Shown here one piece after another: positions 15,327 through 24,128 of a DNA stretch of 64,000 nt. Position 1 is the stretch's first letter. The number at the start of each line of letters is the position of its first letter. The translations under genes and the position numbers were made by a program. Under the pieces are notes generated by a model. It had not been told where the DNA came from, did not search any database, and was given only the letters and a program-made list of their open reading frames with translations. This stretch comes from an uncultured Saprospiraceae bacterium (GTDB taxonomy: Bacteria > Bacteroidota > Bacteroidia > Chitinophagales > Saprospiraceae), in contig CALDTZ010000020.1 of assembly GCA_937924805.1 (NCBI GenBank), positions 1-64,000 of the forward strand, read 5' to 3'.

Positions 15327-17351
15327 ATGGGTTTTGAACTAATTAGCAATTATAAACCGGCAGGTGATCAGCCTAAAGCAATTTCACAACTTGTCGAAGG
15401 TGTAAACCAAGGAGAAGATTCTCAAGTATTACTAGGTGTTACTGGTTCTGGTAAAACCTTCACCATTGCAAACCTAATAAAGGATGTACAAAAACCTACA
15501 TTGGTTTTAACACATAATAAAACACTAACCGCACAATTATATGCTGAGTTTACAGAATTTTTTCCAGATAGTGCGGTAGAATATTTTGTGTCTTATTATG
15601 ATTATTATCAGCCAGAAGCGTATATGGTAAGTTCAGGTACATATATTGAAAAGGATTTATCAATTAACGAAGAAATAGATAAACTTCGATTACGTGCGAC
15701 TTCATCTCTTTTATCAGGTAGGCGAGATGTAATTATAGTGGCTTCAGTATCTTGTATTTATGGAATGGGAAATCCAGAAGACTATGAATCGGGTATTATA
15801 CGATTGAAACAAGGACAAACGCTAAATAGGAATCGTTTTTTATACTTATTAGTTGAAAGTTTATATTCTAGAACGGACCGTGATTTTAAAAGAGCAACGT
15901 TTAGAGTTAGAGGTGATACGGTTGATATTAATTTGCCATATGTAGATTTTAGCTATCGTGTTACCTTTTTTGGAGATGAAATTGAAACGATCGATATTAT
16001 AGAAACGGTATCAGCTAAACGCATTGACTCATTAGAACATGCAGCGATATTTCCAGCGAACTTATATATTGCTCCGAGGGATAAAATGAAAGAAATTATC
16101 CGAGAAATTGAAGACGAATTAGCAGCTCAAGAAAAGTATTTCGAAAAAGAGCTACGTTATATCGAAGCAAACCGAATAAAAGAAAGGGTAACTTTTGATT
16201 TAGAAATGCTTAGAGAATTAGGTTATTGTAATGGTGTAGAAAACTATTCAAGATATTTTGATGGAAGAAAACCAGGAACAAGGCCTTTTTGTTTACTTGA
16301 TTATTTCCCTAAAGATTACTTAATGGTTGTCGATGAAAGCCATGTAACCTTGCCCCAGATACGTGGAATGTGGGGAGGAGATAGAGCTAGAAAAACAAAC
16401 CTTGTGAGCTATGGCTTTAGACTGCCATCTGCTATGGATAATAGACCACTAAATTTTGACGAATTTGAAAGTGTCACAAATCAAGTTATTTACGTAAGTG
16501 CAACTCCCGGTGATTTCGAATTAGATAAAACAGAAGGTCATGTAGTAGAGCAAATCATACGACCAACAGGTCTACTAGACCCACCCATAGAAGTTCGACC
16601 TAGTCTAAATCAAATTGATGATTTATTAGAAGAAATTCACCAACGAATTGAGGCGGATGAAAGAATACTTGTTACTACCTTGACAAAGAGGATGGCTGAA
16701 GAATTAAGTAAGTATTTGGTAAAGTTAAAAGTAAAGGTTCGTTATATTCACTCAGAAGTAGATACCTTGGATCGAGTAGAAATTATTCGTGATTTAAGGT
16801 TAGGAAAATTTGATGTTTTGGTAGGTGTAAATTTATTAAGAGAAGGATTGGATATACCTGAAGCATCATTAGTTGCAATACTTGATGCAGACAAAGAAGG
16901 GTTTTTAAGAAATAATCGATCGCTTACACAAACATCAGGAAGAGCTGCAAGAAATTCCAATGGGAAAGTTATTTTTTATGCGGATAAAATAACGGATAGC
17001 ATGCAGATGACCATTGATGAAACCAATCGTCGTCGAAGTTTGCAAATTGCTTATAATGAGGAAAATAATATCATTCCTAAAACAGTCTATAAATCTAAAG
17101 AAGAGATTCTTAATCAAAAATCAATTTTAGATATTAGAGGAAAAAAATCGGATGATTATGCTGAACCAAATATGACAAGCATAGCGGCAGACCCAATATT
17201 AGAAATGATGTCTAAAGATCAAGTCGAAAGACTCATTCTTGAAACAGAAAGAAAGATGCGAAAAGCGGCTAAAGAACTTGACTTTATTTCTGCAGCTCAA
17301 TACAGAGATGAGTTGTTTGAATTAAAAAAGAAAGCAAAAGCTGCTTTATAA
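15327..17351 (+). CDS. uvrB: Excinuclease ABC subunit B
   Basis: UvrB is the damage-verifying helicase of nucleotide excision repair. Visible motifs: Walker A GVTGSGKT (37-44), the beta-hairpin YYDYYQPEAY (90-99) inserted behind the lesion strand, the DESH box, motif VI region RAARN, and the C-terminal UVR coiled-coil domain (about 634-669) that binds UvrC. The length of 674 residues is normal. It is followed after 12 bases by ligA, giving a DNA-repair pair, and uvrA and uvrC are not in the window. Confidence 0.98.
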   Translation: MGFELISNYKPAGDQPKAISQLVEGVNQGEDSQVLLGVTGSGKTFTIANLIKDVQKPTLVLTHNKTLTAQLYAEFTEFFPDSAVEYFVSYYDYYQPEAYMVSSGTYIEKDLSINEEIDKLRLRATSSLLSGRRDVIIVASVSCIYGMGNPEDYESGIIRLKQGQTLNRNRFLYLLVESLYSRTDRDFKRATFRVRGDTVDINLPYVDFSYRVTFFGDEIETIDIIETVSAKRIDSLEHAAIFPANLYIAPRDKMKEIIREIEDELAAQEKYFEKELRYIEANRIKERVTFDLEMLRELGYCNGVENYSRYFDGRKPGTRPFCLLDYFPKDYLMVVDESHVTLPQIRGMWGGDRARKTNLVSYGFRLPSAMDNRPLNFDEFESVTNQVIYVSATPGDFELDKTEGHVVEQIIRPTGLLDPPIEVRPSLNQIDDLLEEIHQRIEADERILVTTLTKRMAEELSKYLVKLKVKVRYIHSEVDTLDRVEIIRDLRLGKFDVLVGVNLLREGLDIPEASLVAILDADKEGFLRNNRSLTQTSGRAARNSNGKVIFYADKITDSMQMTIDETNRRRSLQIAYNEENNIIPKTVYKSKEEILNQKSILDIRGKKSDDYAEPNMTSIAADPILEMMSKDQVERLILETERKMRKAAKELDFISAAQYRDELFELKKKAKAAL

Positions 17352-17363
17352 CAGGAATCTATT

Positions 17364-19484
17364 ATGAAGTATACATTAGAAGATCAAAAAACGTATTTCG
17401 AAACTGCGAAAGCATTTATTAAAGATCATTTATCTGTTGATCAATACGATTTATTGATTCGTTGCATTCAATACCATGAATGGAAATATGCTGTTCAGAA
17501 TGATCCGATTATTACGGATTTTGAATACGATCAATTATTTGATAAGTTAAAACAAATAGAACTTAAAAACCCTTCGAAGGTTCGAAAAGACTCACCAACT
17601 CAAAGAGTTGCTACCGATTTAAAAGATCATTTTTTTTCAGTACCTCACCTTATACCAATGCTTTCTTTAGGTAATTCTTATAATGAGGATGATTTAATTG
17701 ATTTTGATAGTTCTGTTCGAAAAAATGCAAAGCTTACTAGCGAAGACCAAGTTTATTATACTATTGAGCCTAAATATGATGGTGGATCTATCGCGTTAAT
17801 TTATGAAGATGATGTACTTATAAGAGCAGCAACTAGAGGCAATGGAACGGAAGGAGAGGAAATGACAGCAAATGCAAAAGCAATGAGGTCAATACCTTTA
17901 AAAGCGGCCTTTTCTAAATTTGGGATTCACAAAGTAGAATTACGAGGTGAAGCGCTCATACGAAAGGATCTATTTCATCTTGTAAATGAAAAAAGAGCCG
18001 CTTCAGATTTATCCTTATTTGCAAATCCAAGAAATGCAGCTACCGGTGGCCTTAGAACGAAAGATGCAAATGAAACGAGTGCACGTGGTATCGAGACTTT
18101 TGTTTTTCAAATAGGATACGCTATCGATCAGAATGGTAATGATAAACTTCAAGAAATTAAAACCCATTTTAATGCTATAACGATGTTAGCTGACCTAGGA
18201 TTTAAAACGCCAGGTGAAGGACTGAAATTATGTAAAACGATAAAAGAAGCAAGCGATTTTGCTAATGAATGGGAAGCTAAAAGAGAATCGTATGACTACG
18301 AAATAGATGGCATGGTTATCAAGGTAAACGATCTTCAATTACAAGATATAATTGGTGTTACTCAACATCATCCAAGGTGGGCTATTGCTTTTAAGTTTAA
18401 AGCCAAACAAGCAACTACAAGATTGATTGGTGTAGAATATCAAGTAGGGAAAGTTGGATCTATTACACCTGTAGCTAAGCTGGAACCAGTGTCATTAGCC
18501 GGAGTAACCGTATCTTCTGTGAGTCTCCATAATGAAGATTTTATTTCTTCTAGAGATCTAATGATTGGAGATACTGTACTAGTGGAACGAGCAGGAGATG
18601 TGATTCCTTACATTGTAAAAGCGATGAAAGAGTTAAGAGATGGTTCAGAACAAAAGATTGAATTTCCTAAATATTGTCCTGCAGATCAAGACAAAAAAAT
18701 TGCTTTAATACGAGAAGAAGGGGAATCCGCTTGGCGATGCCCAGACCCGATGTGTTCTGCCCAACGAATTCAAAAACTAATATTCCATGTTTCTAAAGAC
18801 GCAATGAATATCGATGGTTTTGGTAAAAGCAACGTGGAAAAGTTTTTTGAACTTGGTTGGTTAGAAGATTTAAGTAGAGTTTACGATTTAGATTATACTA
18901 AAATTTCAGCGCTAGAAGGATTTGGTTCAAAGTCAGTTGAAAAATTACAAGCGTCAATTGAAAGAGCAAAAGCAAACCCAATTTCAAGATTATTGCACAG
19001 TTTATCTATACATCACCTAGGAAAAAAGGCTGGTAAAATACTTGCATCAGAAGTTAATCATGTTTTGGATTTTGTAAATTGGGATGAAGAAAAATATGAA
19101 ACAATCAAGGAAATTGGTCCAGTATTAGCCAAAAATATGGTTGCTTTCTTTAGCTCAGCATCAAATATTGAACTTTTGCAACGAATGGAAGCGTATGGTG
19201 TAAATTTGAAACAATTAGAATCAGATAAACCAAAAGATATTGATGAATCGAGTATTCTCTATGGAAAAACGATACTATTTACGGGTTCATTGCAAAAAAT
19301 GAAAAGAAAGGAAGCACAACAATTGGCAGAAATTAATGGAGCTAAAAATATTAGTGCTGTTAGTTCAAACCTTGATATTTTAGTTGTTGGTGAAAAGGCT
19401 GGTTCAAAATTAAAAAAAGCACAAGCTTTAGGTACCGTTAAAATATATACTGAATTAGAGTTTTTAGAACTTTTAAACGCTTAA
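17364..19484 (+). CDS. ligA: NAD-dependent DNA ligase LigA
   Basis: This seals nicks in replication and repair using NAD. Domains in order: Ia NMN-binding (about 1-80), adenylation domain with the nucleophile K137 (EPKYDGG), OB fold (VGSITPVA to LVERAGDVIP), zinc finger, helix-hairpin-helix region, and a C-terminal BRCT domain (about 630-706). The zinc finger has C438, C459 and C464, but the position of the second cysteine is D441 (CPAD in place of CPxC). Asp can ligate zinc, so the finger may still fold. It is co-oriented with uvrB, with 12 bases between the genes. Confidence 0.97.
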   Translation: MKYTLEDQKTYFETAKAFIKDHLSVDQYDLLIRCIQYHEWKYAVQNDPIITDFEYDQLFDKLKQIELKNPSKVRKDSPTQRVATDLKDHFFSVPHLIPMLSLGNSYNEDDLIDFDSSVRKNAKLTSEDQVYYTIEPKYDGGSIALIYEDDVLIRAATRGNGTEGEEMTANAKAMRSIPLKAAFSKFGIHKVELRGEALIRKDLFHLVNEKRAASDLSLFANPRNAATGGLRTKDANETSARGIETFVFQIGYAIDQNGNDKLQEIKTHFNAITMLADLGFKTPGEGLKLCKTIKEASDFANEWEAKRESYDYEIDGMVIKVNDLQLQDIIGVTQHHPRWAIAFKFKAKQATTRLIGVEYQVGKVGSITPVAKLEPVSLAGVTVSSVSLHNEDFISSRDLMIGDTVLVERAGDVIPYIVKAMKELRDGSEQKIEFPKYCPADQDKKIALIREEGESAWRCPDPMCSAQRIQKLIFHVSKDAMNIDGFGKSNVEKFFELGWLEDLSRVYDLDYTKISALEGFGSKSVEKLQASIERAKANPISRLLHSLSIHHLGKKAGKILASEVNHVLDFVNWDEEKYETIKEIGPVLAKNMVAFFSSASNIELLQRMEAYGVNLKQLESDKPKDIDESSILYGKTILFTGSLQKMKRKEAQQLAEINGAKNISAVSSNLDILVVGEKAGSKLKKAQALGTVKIYTELEFLELLNA

Positions 19485-19488
19485 AATT

Positions 19489-20289
19489 ATGTTACCATTT
19501 CAGACTGCTTCCAAATGTTCATTTTTGCTTTTTTTGGCTTTATGCATTTCAAGTTGTAGTCCCGTTTTATATGCTCCTAAAACACAAAACATTCCTTTAT
19601 TACAAAATAAGGGGGATATAGGTGCTTCTGTTAATATTGGCTCTACAGATGAAATTTCAACAGTAACCGATATTCATGGTGCCTATTGTATTCGTCCCGG
19701 ATTTGGCGTTATAGGTAATGTAAGTTTATATAGAATAACCGAAAATGAAGATAATCCAGACTTCAGTAAAAACAACCGGGGAGGTATTGTAGAATTAGGT
19801 GCGGGATATTTAACAAATTTCACTGAAAAGATTGTCTTTGAAGGATATGGATTGTTAGGTTCTGGAACAATTAAAAACGATTTTGGAATTCAAGATCCTG
19901 GGTTTTTTGGTGATTATGGAAAATTAGAAGCCTCTATTTTTAATGTAGGTGTTCAGGCAAATATTGGCTTTAAATGGAAATACCTTCATATTGCAATGGC
20001 AAACCGATTTTCTAGTGTACATTATTATGCTATTGAAGGCGATTTGCACTCCGTTGAATATAAAGATGAAGTATCGAGTTATAAGAATCAAGTTGATTAT
20101 CTACAAAACAATAGTAACCACCTTTTTTATGAACCTGCTTTTATGGTCCGTGGGGCCCTAAAACATTTAAAAGTTGAACTTCAATTTTCTAACAGCTTTA
20201 ATTTGATTACAAATGAGCTAAATTATGATCAATACGTTTTGTCTTTAGGTGCTCACATAAACTTCAACGTATTTGATTTTATGAAATAA
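19489..20289 (+). CDS. Outer-membrane lipoprotein of unknown function
   Basis: This 266-residue protein has a lipoprotein signal: a hydrophobic stretch LLFLALCIS and lipobox ISSC with acceptor C23, so it is processed by signal peptidase II. After the lipobox comes SPVLYAPKTQNIPLL, a start typical of a Bacteroidota lipoprotein family whose bodies look like small beta barrels. The rest has alternating aromatic and glycine-rich strands (such as GGIVELGAGYLTN and ALKHLKVELQFSNS), ending NVFDFMK. It starts 4 bases after ligA, so it is co-transcribed. I cannot assign a function. Confidence 0.75.
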   Translation: MLPFQTASKCSFLLFLALCISSCSPVLYAPKTQNIPLLQNKGDIGASVNIGSTDEISTVTDIHGAYCIRPGFGVIGNVSLYRITENEDNPDFSKNNRGGIVELGAGYLTNFTEKIVFEGYGLLGSGTIKNDFGIQDPGFFGDYGKLEASIFNVGVQANIGFKWKYLHIAMANRFSSVHYYAIEGDLHSVEYKDEVSSYKNQVDYLQNNSNHLFYEPAFMVRGALKHLKVELQFSNSFNLITNELNYDQYVLSLGAHINFNVFDFMK

Positions 20290-20303
20290 ACCGTTTTTAA
20301 ATA

Positions 20304-20333
20304 TTGCTTTGTCGAATTTATTAGAAACTTTTG
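20304..20333 (+). promoter_or_regulatory. Candidate promoter of the DUF5686 gene
   Basis: TTG (20304-20306), 19 bases, then AACTTTTG (20326-20333), one mismatch from TAnnTTTG. The ATG follows 25 bases later. Spacing fits the Bacteroidota pattern. Confidence 0.4.
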
Positions 20334-20358
20334 CGTTCTAAAGACGACTTTTGTACCA

Positions 20359-22869
20359 ATGAAGCACGTTTTTCAGATACTTTTTTTTTCTACGCTTATT
20401 CTTTGCCTTTCTCAAAACGGCTATAGTCAAGTTTTTTCCGGTGTCGTTAAGGCAGAAGGAATGGATGAACGTTTGCCTTTCGTAAATATATTTGTTCCAG
20501 GAAGTACAAAAGGAACAGCAACAGACGAAAATGGAAATTTTACATTAGAGTTGGAATCAACAGATTTTCAAATTGAGTTTAGTATTCTTGGGTATAAGCC
20601 GAAAATCATTCCCATTAATATTCAGAAAGATAGTTTTGCGACTATACTATTGGAACCTGAAGATTTTCAATTAGAAGCCGTTGAAATTGTTGGGAAGAAA
20701 GAAAATTTAGGGAGGAAAATAGTTAAAAAAGTGATCGATAACCGAGATAGAGTTAACCAACGATCGAACGTTTATTCCGCAAATATTTACCAAAAGAATT
20801 ACATTGAACGATTCCAAGAAATTCCTAAAGATGATACAACAGGAATAGAAGAAGGATGGGTTACCGCCTCAATGTCAGAATCTTTTGCACGATCTTATTT
20901 TGACGGTAAAAAATTTAAAAAAGTAATAAAAGCCGAACTCATAAATGTAGAAGATAAATCGCTTCAAGAATATGGACGAATTGAAATTGACAGATCGTTC
21001 AGAGGAAGTAACTTAAGTGTCAAATACAATATTCTTGAATTTTTTCGTGAACCAGAAGACGTAGCTATTGATTTATACCAAAATCAAATCAACAATGCGA
21101 AAATTGCAGATCGGCCAATAACCTCTCCAATTGGTGTAGGTGCCATGTCGAACTATCGCTATAAGCTAACAAAGATTGATCTTACCCCTTCAGGAGATTC
21201 CATCTTTACAGTATCTGTTGAACCAATATTTAAACAAGCACCTTTGTTTTCAGGCGAATTAGTGATCGATGGAACAGAATTTTTATTGAAATCGACATCA
21301 TTAACACTTCCAAACAATGTAAATCCTCTTTTCAAAAATTTCGTTTTGGAAATGGATTATACAAATGTTGACTCCACACAATTTTCTTGGAAACCGCATC
21401 GTAAGATTATTCGTTATGATGCAAAATTGGATAGTAAAGAATATAAGGTCGAAACTCAAATTGTACAAGACAGTTTTACTTTAAATCCGACTTTTGAAAA
21501 GAATTTCTTCAATAATGAATTGGTCGTTTATGAAATGGAAGCATTAGAACGAAATCTTGATATTTGGAAGACCGTAAGACCGAATCCGTTAGCGATATCG
21601 CAAGAAAAATTTGTTTACGAACAAGATAGTGTTTGGAGATATGAACATAGTGATGAGTATTATAGAATTCAAGACTCTATTTATAATCATAATACATATT
21701 TAAATTTTCTTTTTTCAGGTATTGGTTGGAAACGAAGAAAAATAGGACTCACTTTGTTTTTTGAACCTATACTTTCCCTGTATCAACCAATTGGGGTTGG
21801 CGGTGATCGATTAAATTTTGCAGGAACAGTTAAGAAAGAGTTTCTATCAGCCAATGAATTGGATGTAGGTTACAGAATAAATTATGGATTGAGAAATGAG
21901 GATTGGAAAGCAAGGTTAAAACTTGGTTATATGTATTGGCCTCAAAAATTTTCTAGAATATACGGAAGTGTTGGTGATGTCTATGATCTTTTAACGCCGA
22001 ATCAATCGATTGAAGCTATTTTTAGTCCTCAAAACTTTATTAGACATCGAAGTTTAGGATTGGGTCATTCGATTGAAGTGGTTAATGGTATTTACCTTGA
22101 TGCTTCACTTCGATATTCATTGAAAACGTCCATTGACGATCTTAATCTTCCAGCTTGGTCCGAAGAATTATTTGGTACATTTGGAGAACCAATTCAATTT
22201 GAAGAATATAGAGCTTTGATTTTTAATGCTGAGATAATCATCAAATTCAACCAAAAATATATTACAAGGGGACGTAAAAAGATTGTCCTAAGCTCAAAGT
22301 TGCCGACTTTAAAATTTGTTTACAACAAAGGATTGCCAAGTTTGTTTCAATCAGAAGTAGATTTTGATCAATTTGAAACGGAAATTTACCATAGACCAAG
22401 GCCAACGAAACTTGGTTCAACTAATTGGAGAGTGAGTGCTGGTGGTTTTTTGAGTATGAAACGATTGCGTTTTATTGAAGAAAAATTTATTCGAGGATCA
22501 GACTTATATTTATTTTCCGACCCCTTACGAAATTTTCAACTTTTAGGACCGACAATCAGTACCAATAAACCATATTATAGAGGGGCCGTGGTACATCATT
22601 TTGATGGTTTTATTATGGATAAAATTCCATTAATTAATTATTTGCAATTAGAACTAATTGCTGGAGCTGGGGCTATAACAATTCCTTCGCTTGATTTTTC
22701 TCATGCAGAAGTATATGCCGGAGTAGGAAGAAAGGTTAGGCTCTGGGGAGAAACGGTCCAATTTGCCTTTTACACGCTCTCTTCTTTAAATACCGTTGAT
22801 CAATATGACTGGAGTTGGAAGTTAGGGGTTAATTTCTTTGACGCTTTCAATGGTCAATGGATGTATTAA
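20359..22869 (+). CDS. DUF5686 and carboxypeptidase-regulatory-like domain protein
   Basis: This is a large outer-membrane protein of 836 residues. Residues 1-23 are a signal peptide (ending GYSQ). Residues about 25-110 form the beta-sandwich domain shared with TonB-dependent receptors (FSGVVKAEGMDERLPFVNIF, then GTATDENGNFTLE), and it lacks a plug domain. The remainder matches the DUF5686 layout: a soluble region, then many amphipathic strands with aromatic girdles in the C-terminal 400 residues, ending in WMY. DUF5686 proteins are common in Bacteroidota and often near cell-surface genes, but their function is unknown. Confidence 0.85.
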   Translation: MKHVFQILFFSTLILCLSQNGYSQVFSGVVKAEGMDERLPFVNIFVPGSTKGTATDENGNFTLELESTDFQIEFSILGYKPKIIPINIQKDSFATILLEPEDFQLEAVEIVGKKENLGRKIVKKVIDNRDRVNQRSNVYSANIYQKNYIERFQEIPKDDTTGIEEGWVTASMSESFARSYFDGKKFKKVIKAELINVEDKSLQEYGRIEIDRSFRGSNLSVKYNILEFFREPEDVAIDLYQNQINNAKIADRPITSPIGVGAMSNYRYKLTKIDLTPSGDSIFTVSVEPIFKQAPLFSGELVIDGTEFLLKSTSLTLPNNVNPLFKNFVLEMDYTNVDSTQFSWKPHRKIIRYDAKLDSKEYKVETQIVQDSFTLNPTFEKNFFNNELVVYEMEALERNLDIWKTVRPNPLAISQEKFVYEQDSVWRYEHSDEYYRIQDSIYNHNTYLNFLFSGIGWKRRKIGLTLFFEPILSLYQPIGVGGDRLNFAGTVKKEFLSANELDVGYRINYGLRNEDWKARLKLGYMYWPQKFSRIYGSVGDVYDLLTPNQSIEAIFSPQNFIRHRSLGLGHSIEVVNGIYLDASLRYSLKTSIDDLNLPAWSEELFGTFGEPIQFEEYRALIFNAEIIIKFNQKYITRGRKKIVLSSKLPTLKFVYNKGLPSLFQSEVDFDQFETEIYHRPRPTKLGSTNWRVSAGGFLSMKRLRFIEEKFIRGSDLYLFSDPLRNFQLLGPTISTNKPYYRGAVVHHFDGFIMDKIPLINYLQLELIAGAGAITIPSLDFSHAEVYAGVGRKVRLWGETVQFAFYTLSSLNTVDQYDWSWKLGVNFFDAFNGQWMY

Positions 22870-22976
22870 TGATGAAAAATCAGATTTAAATTTCGATTCA
22901 TTTAAAAAAGCAATATCAAGACGTATTACTAAAGCATTAATCCACGTTAGATTTATTGGCCTTATCTTTACAATCA

Positions 22977-24128
22977 ATGGATATTTATACTCGCCGGTCT
23001 AGGTGGAAATTTTATTTTTTAATTGCAGGAATTGTAATTGTTTTGATTACTATCTTTTATTCTGGCTACTTAGCAAATAAGTTAGCTGAAAATGAAAGAA
23101 ATAAAGTAATCCTTTATGCAAAAGCAATGGAATCAATCTACGAAAAATCAGTAGATGAGGATGTACAATTTGAAGCTGATATCCTTGAAAAATATAACAA
23201 TATTCCAGTGATTATGGAAAATGAAGAAGGGGTGTTTACCCCTGTCAACTTCACGAGGGAACATCCACAAAGTTATTTTCAACGGCGAAAAGAAAAATTT
23301 CTAGCTTCTGGCAAAACACCTGTAGAAACCATCGGTTATGCACGATATATTTATTTTGAAAATTCCAGACTTTATCGCCTCATAACCTTGTTCCCTTTGG
23401 TTCAAGTGATTTTATTAGGTTGTTTCGTAGGTTTAGGATATTTAGGTTTTTCTTCGTCTCGAAGAGCTGAACAAAATCGAGTTTGGGCAGGAATGGCAAA
23501 AGAAACAGCACATCAATTAGGAACACCAATTAGTGCTATAATTGCTTGGATTGAACATCTAAAGAGTGCGTCAGAAGGTGATGAAGAACAATTGGAAATT
23601 ATTGGTGAACTGCGTAACGACGTGAAGCGATTAGAGCTTATCGCTGATCGATTTTCTAAAATTGGTTCTACACCTAAACTAGAGGCGTATAATTTGGTCG
23701 ATGAAATTCAAGTAGCTTTTAAATATATGGAACGTCGAGCATCTAGAAAGGTTTCTTTTGAGATTAGTTACGACGAATCGATATTATATGCGGCTCTAAA
23801 CCAACATTTGTTCGCTTGGGTTGTTGAAAATATCATTCGCAACTCATTGGACTCAATGGATGGCGAAGGAAAGATATCAGCACATTTGTATACAGACAAT
23901 AATATGGTCTGTGTAGATTTATCAGATACAGGTAAGGGCATCCCTTCGTCAAAATTTAAAACAGTATTCCAACCTGGATATTCAACAAAAAAACGAGGTT
24001 GGGGCTTAGGTTTATCTTTGGCAAAGCGGATAATCGATATATATCATAATGGAAAAATATTAGTGAAAAATTCAAAAATTGATGAGGGGACAACATTTAC
24101 CATTCGATTACCAAAAGTGGTTGCTTAG
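22977..24128 (+). CDS. Membrane sensor histidine kinase (orphan)
   Basis: This kinase has two membrane helices (about 12-32 and 136-159) flanking a periplasmic domain of about 100 residues, then a cytoplasmic dimerisation domain with phosphoacceptor H179 in ETAHQLGTPIS, a Bacteroidota variant of the H-box, and a HATPase domain with N-box (ENIIRNSLDSM), G1 (DTGKGIP) and G2 (GWGLGLSLAKRI). No HAMP or PAS is evident and no receiver-domain gene is nearby. I use the ATG at 22977 rather than a TTG at 22956 because it gives a compact, positively charged start. Its 3' end overlaps the TonB-receptor gene, so translational coupling is likely. Confidence 0.92.
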   Translation: MDIYTRRSRWKFYFLIAGIVIVLITIFYSGYLANKLAENERNKVILYAKAMESIYEKSVDEDVQFEADILEKYNNIPVIMENEEGVFTPVNFTREHPQSYFQRRKEKFLASGKTPVETIGYARYIYFENSRLYRLITLFPLVQVILLGCFVGLGYLGFSSSRRAEQNRVWAGMAKETAHQLGTPISAIIAWIEHLKSASEGDEEQLEIIGELRNDVKRLELIADRFSKIGSTPKLEAYNLVDEIQVAFKYMERRASRKVSFEISYDESILYAALNQHLFAWVVENIIRNSLDSMDGEGKISAHLYTDNNMVCVDLSDTGKGIPSSKFKTVFQPGYSTKKRGWGLGLSLAKRIIDIYHNGKILVKNSKIDEGTTFTIRLPKVVA

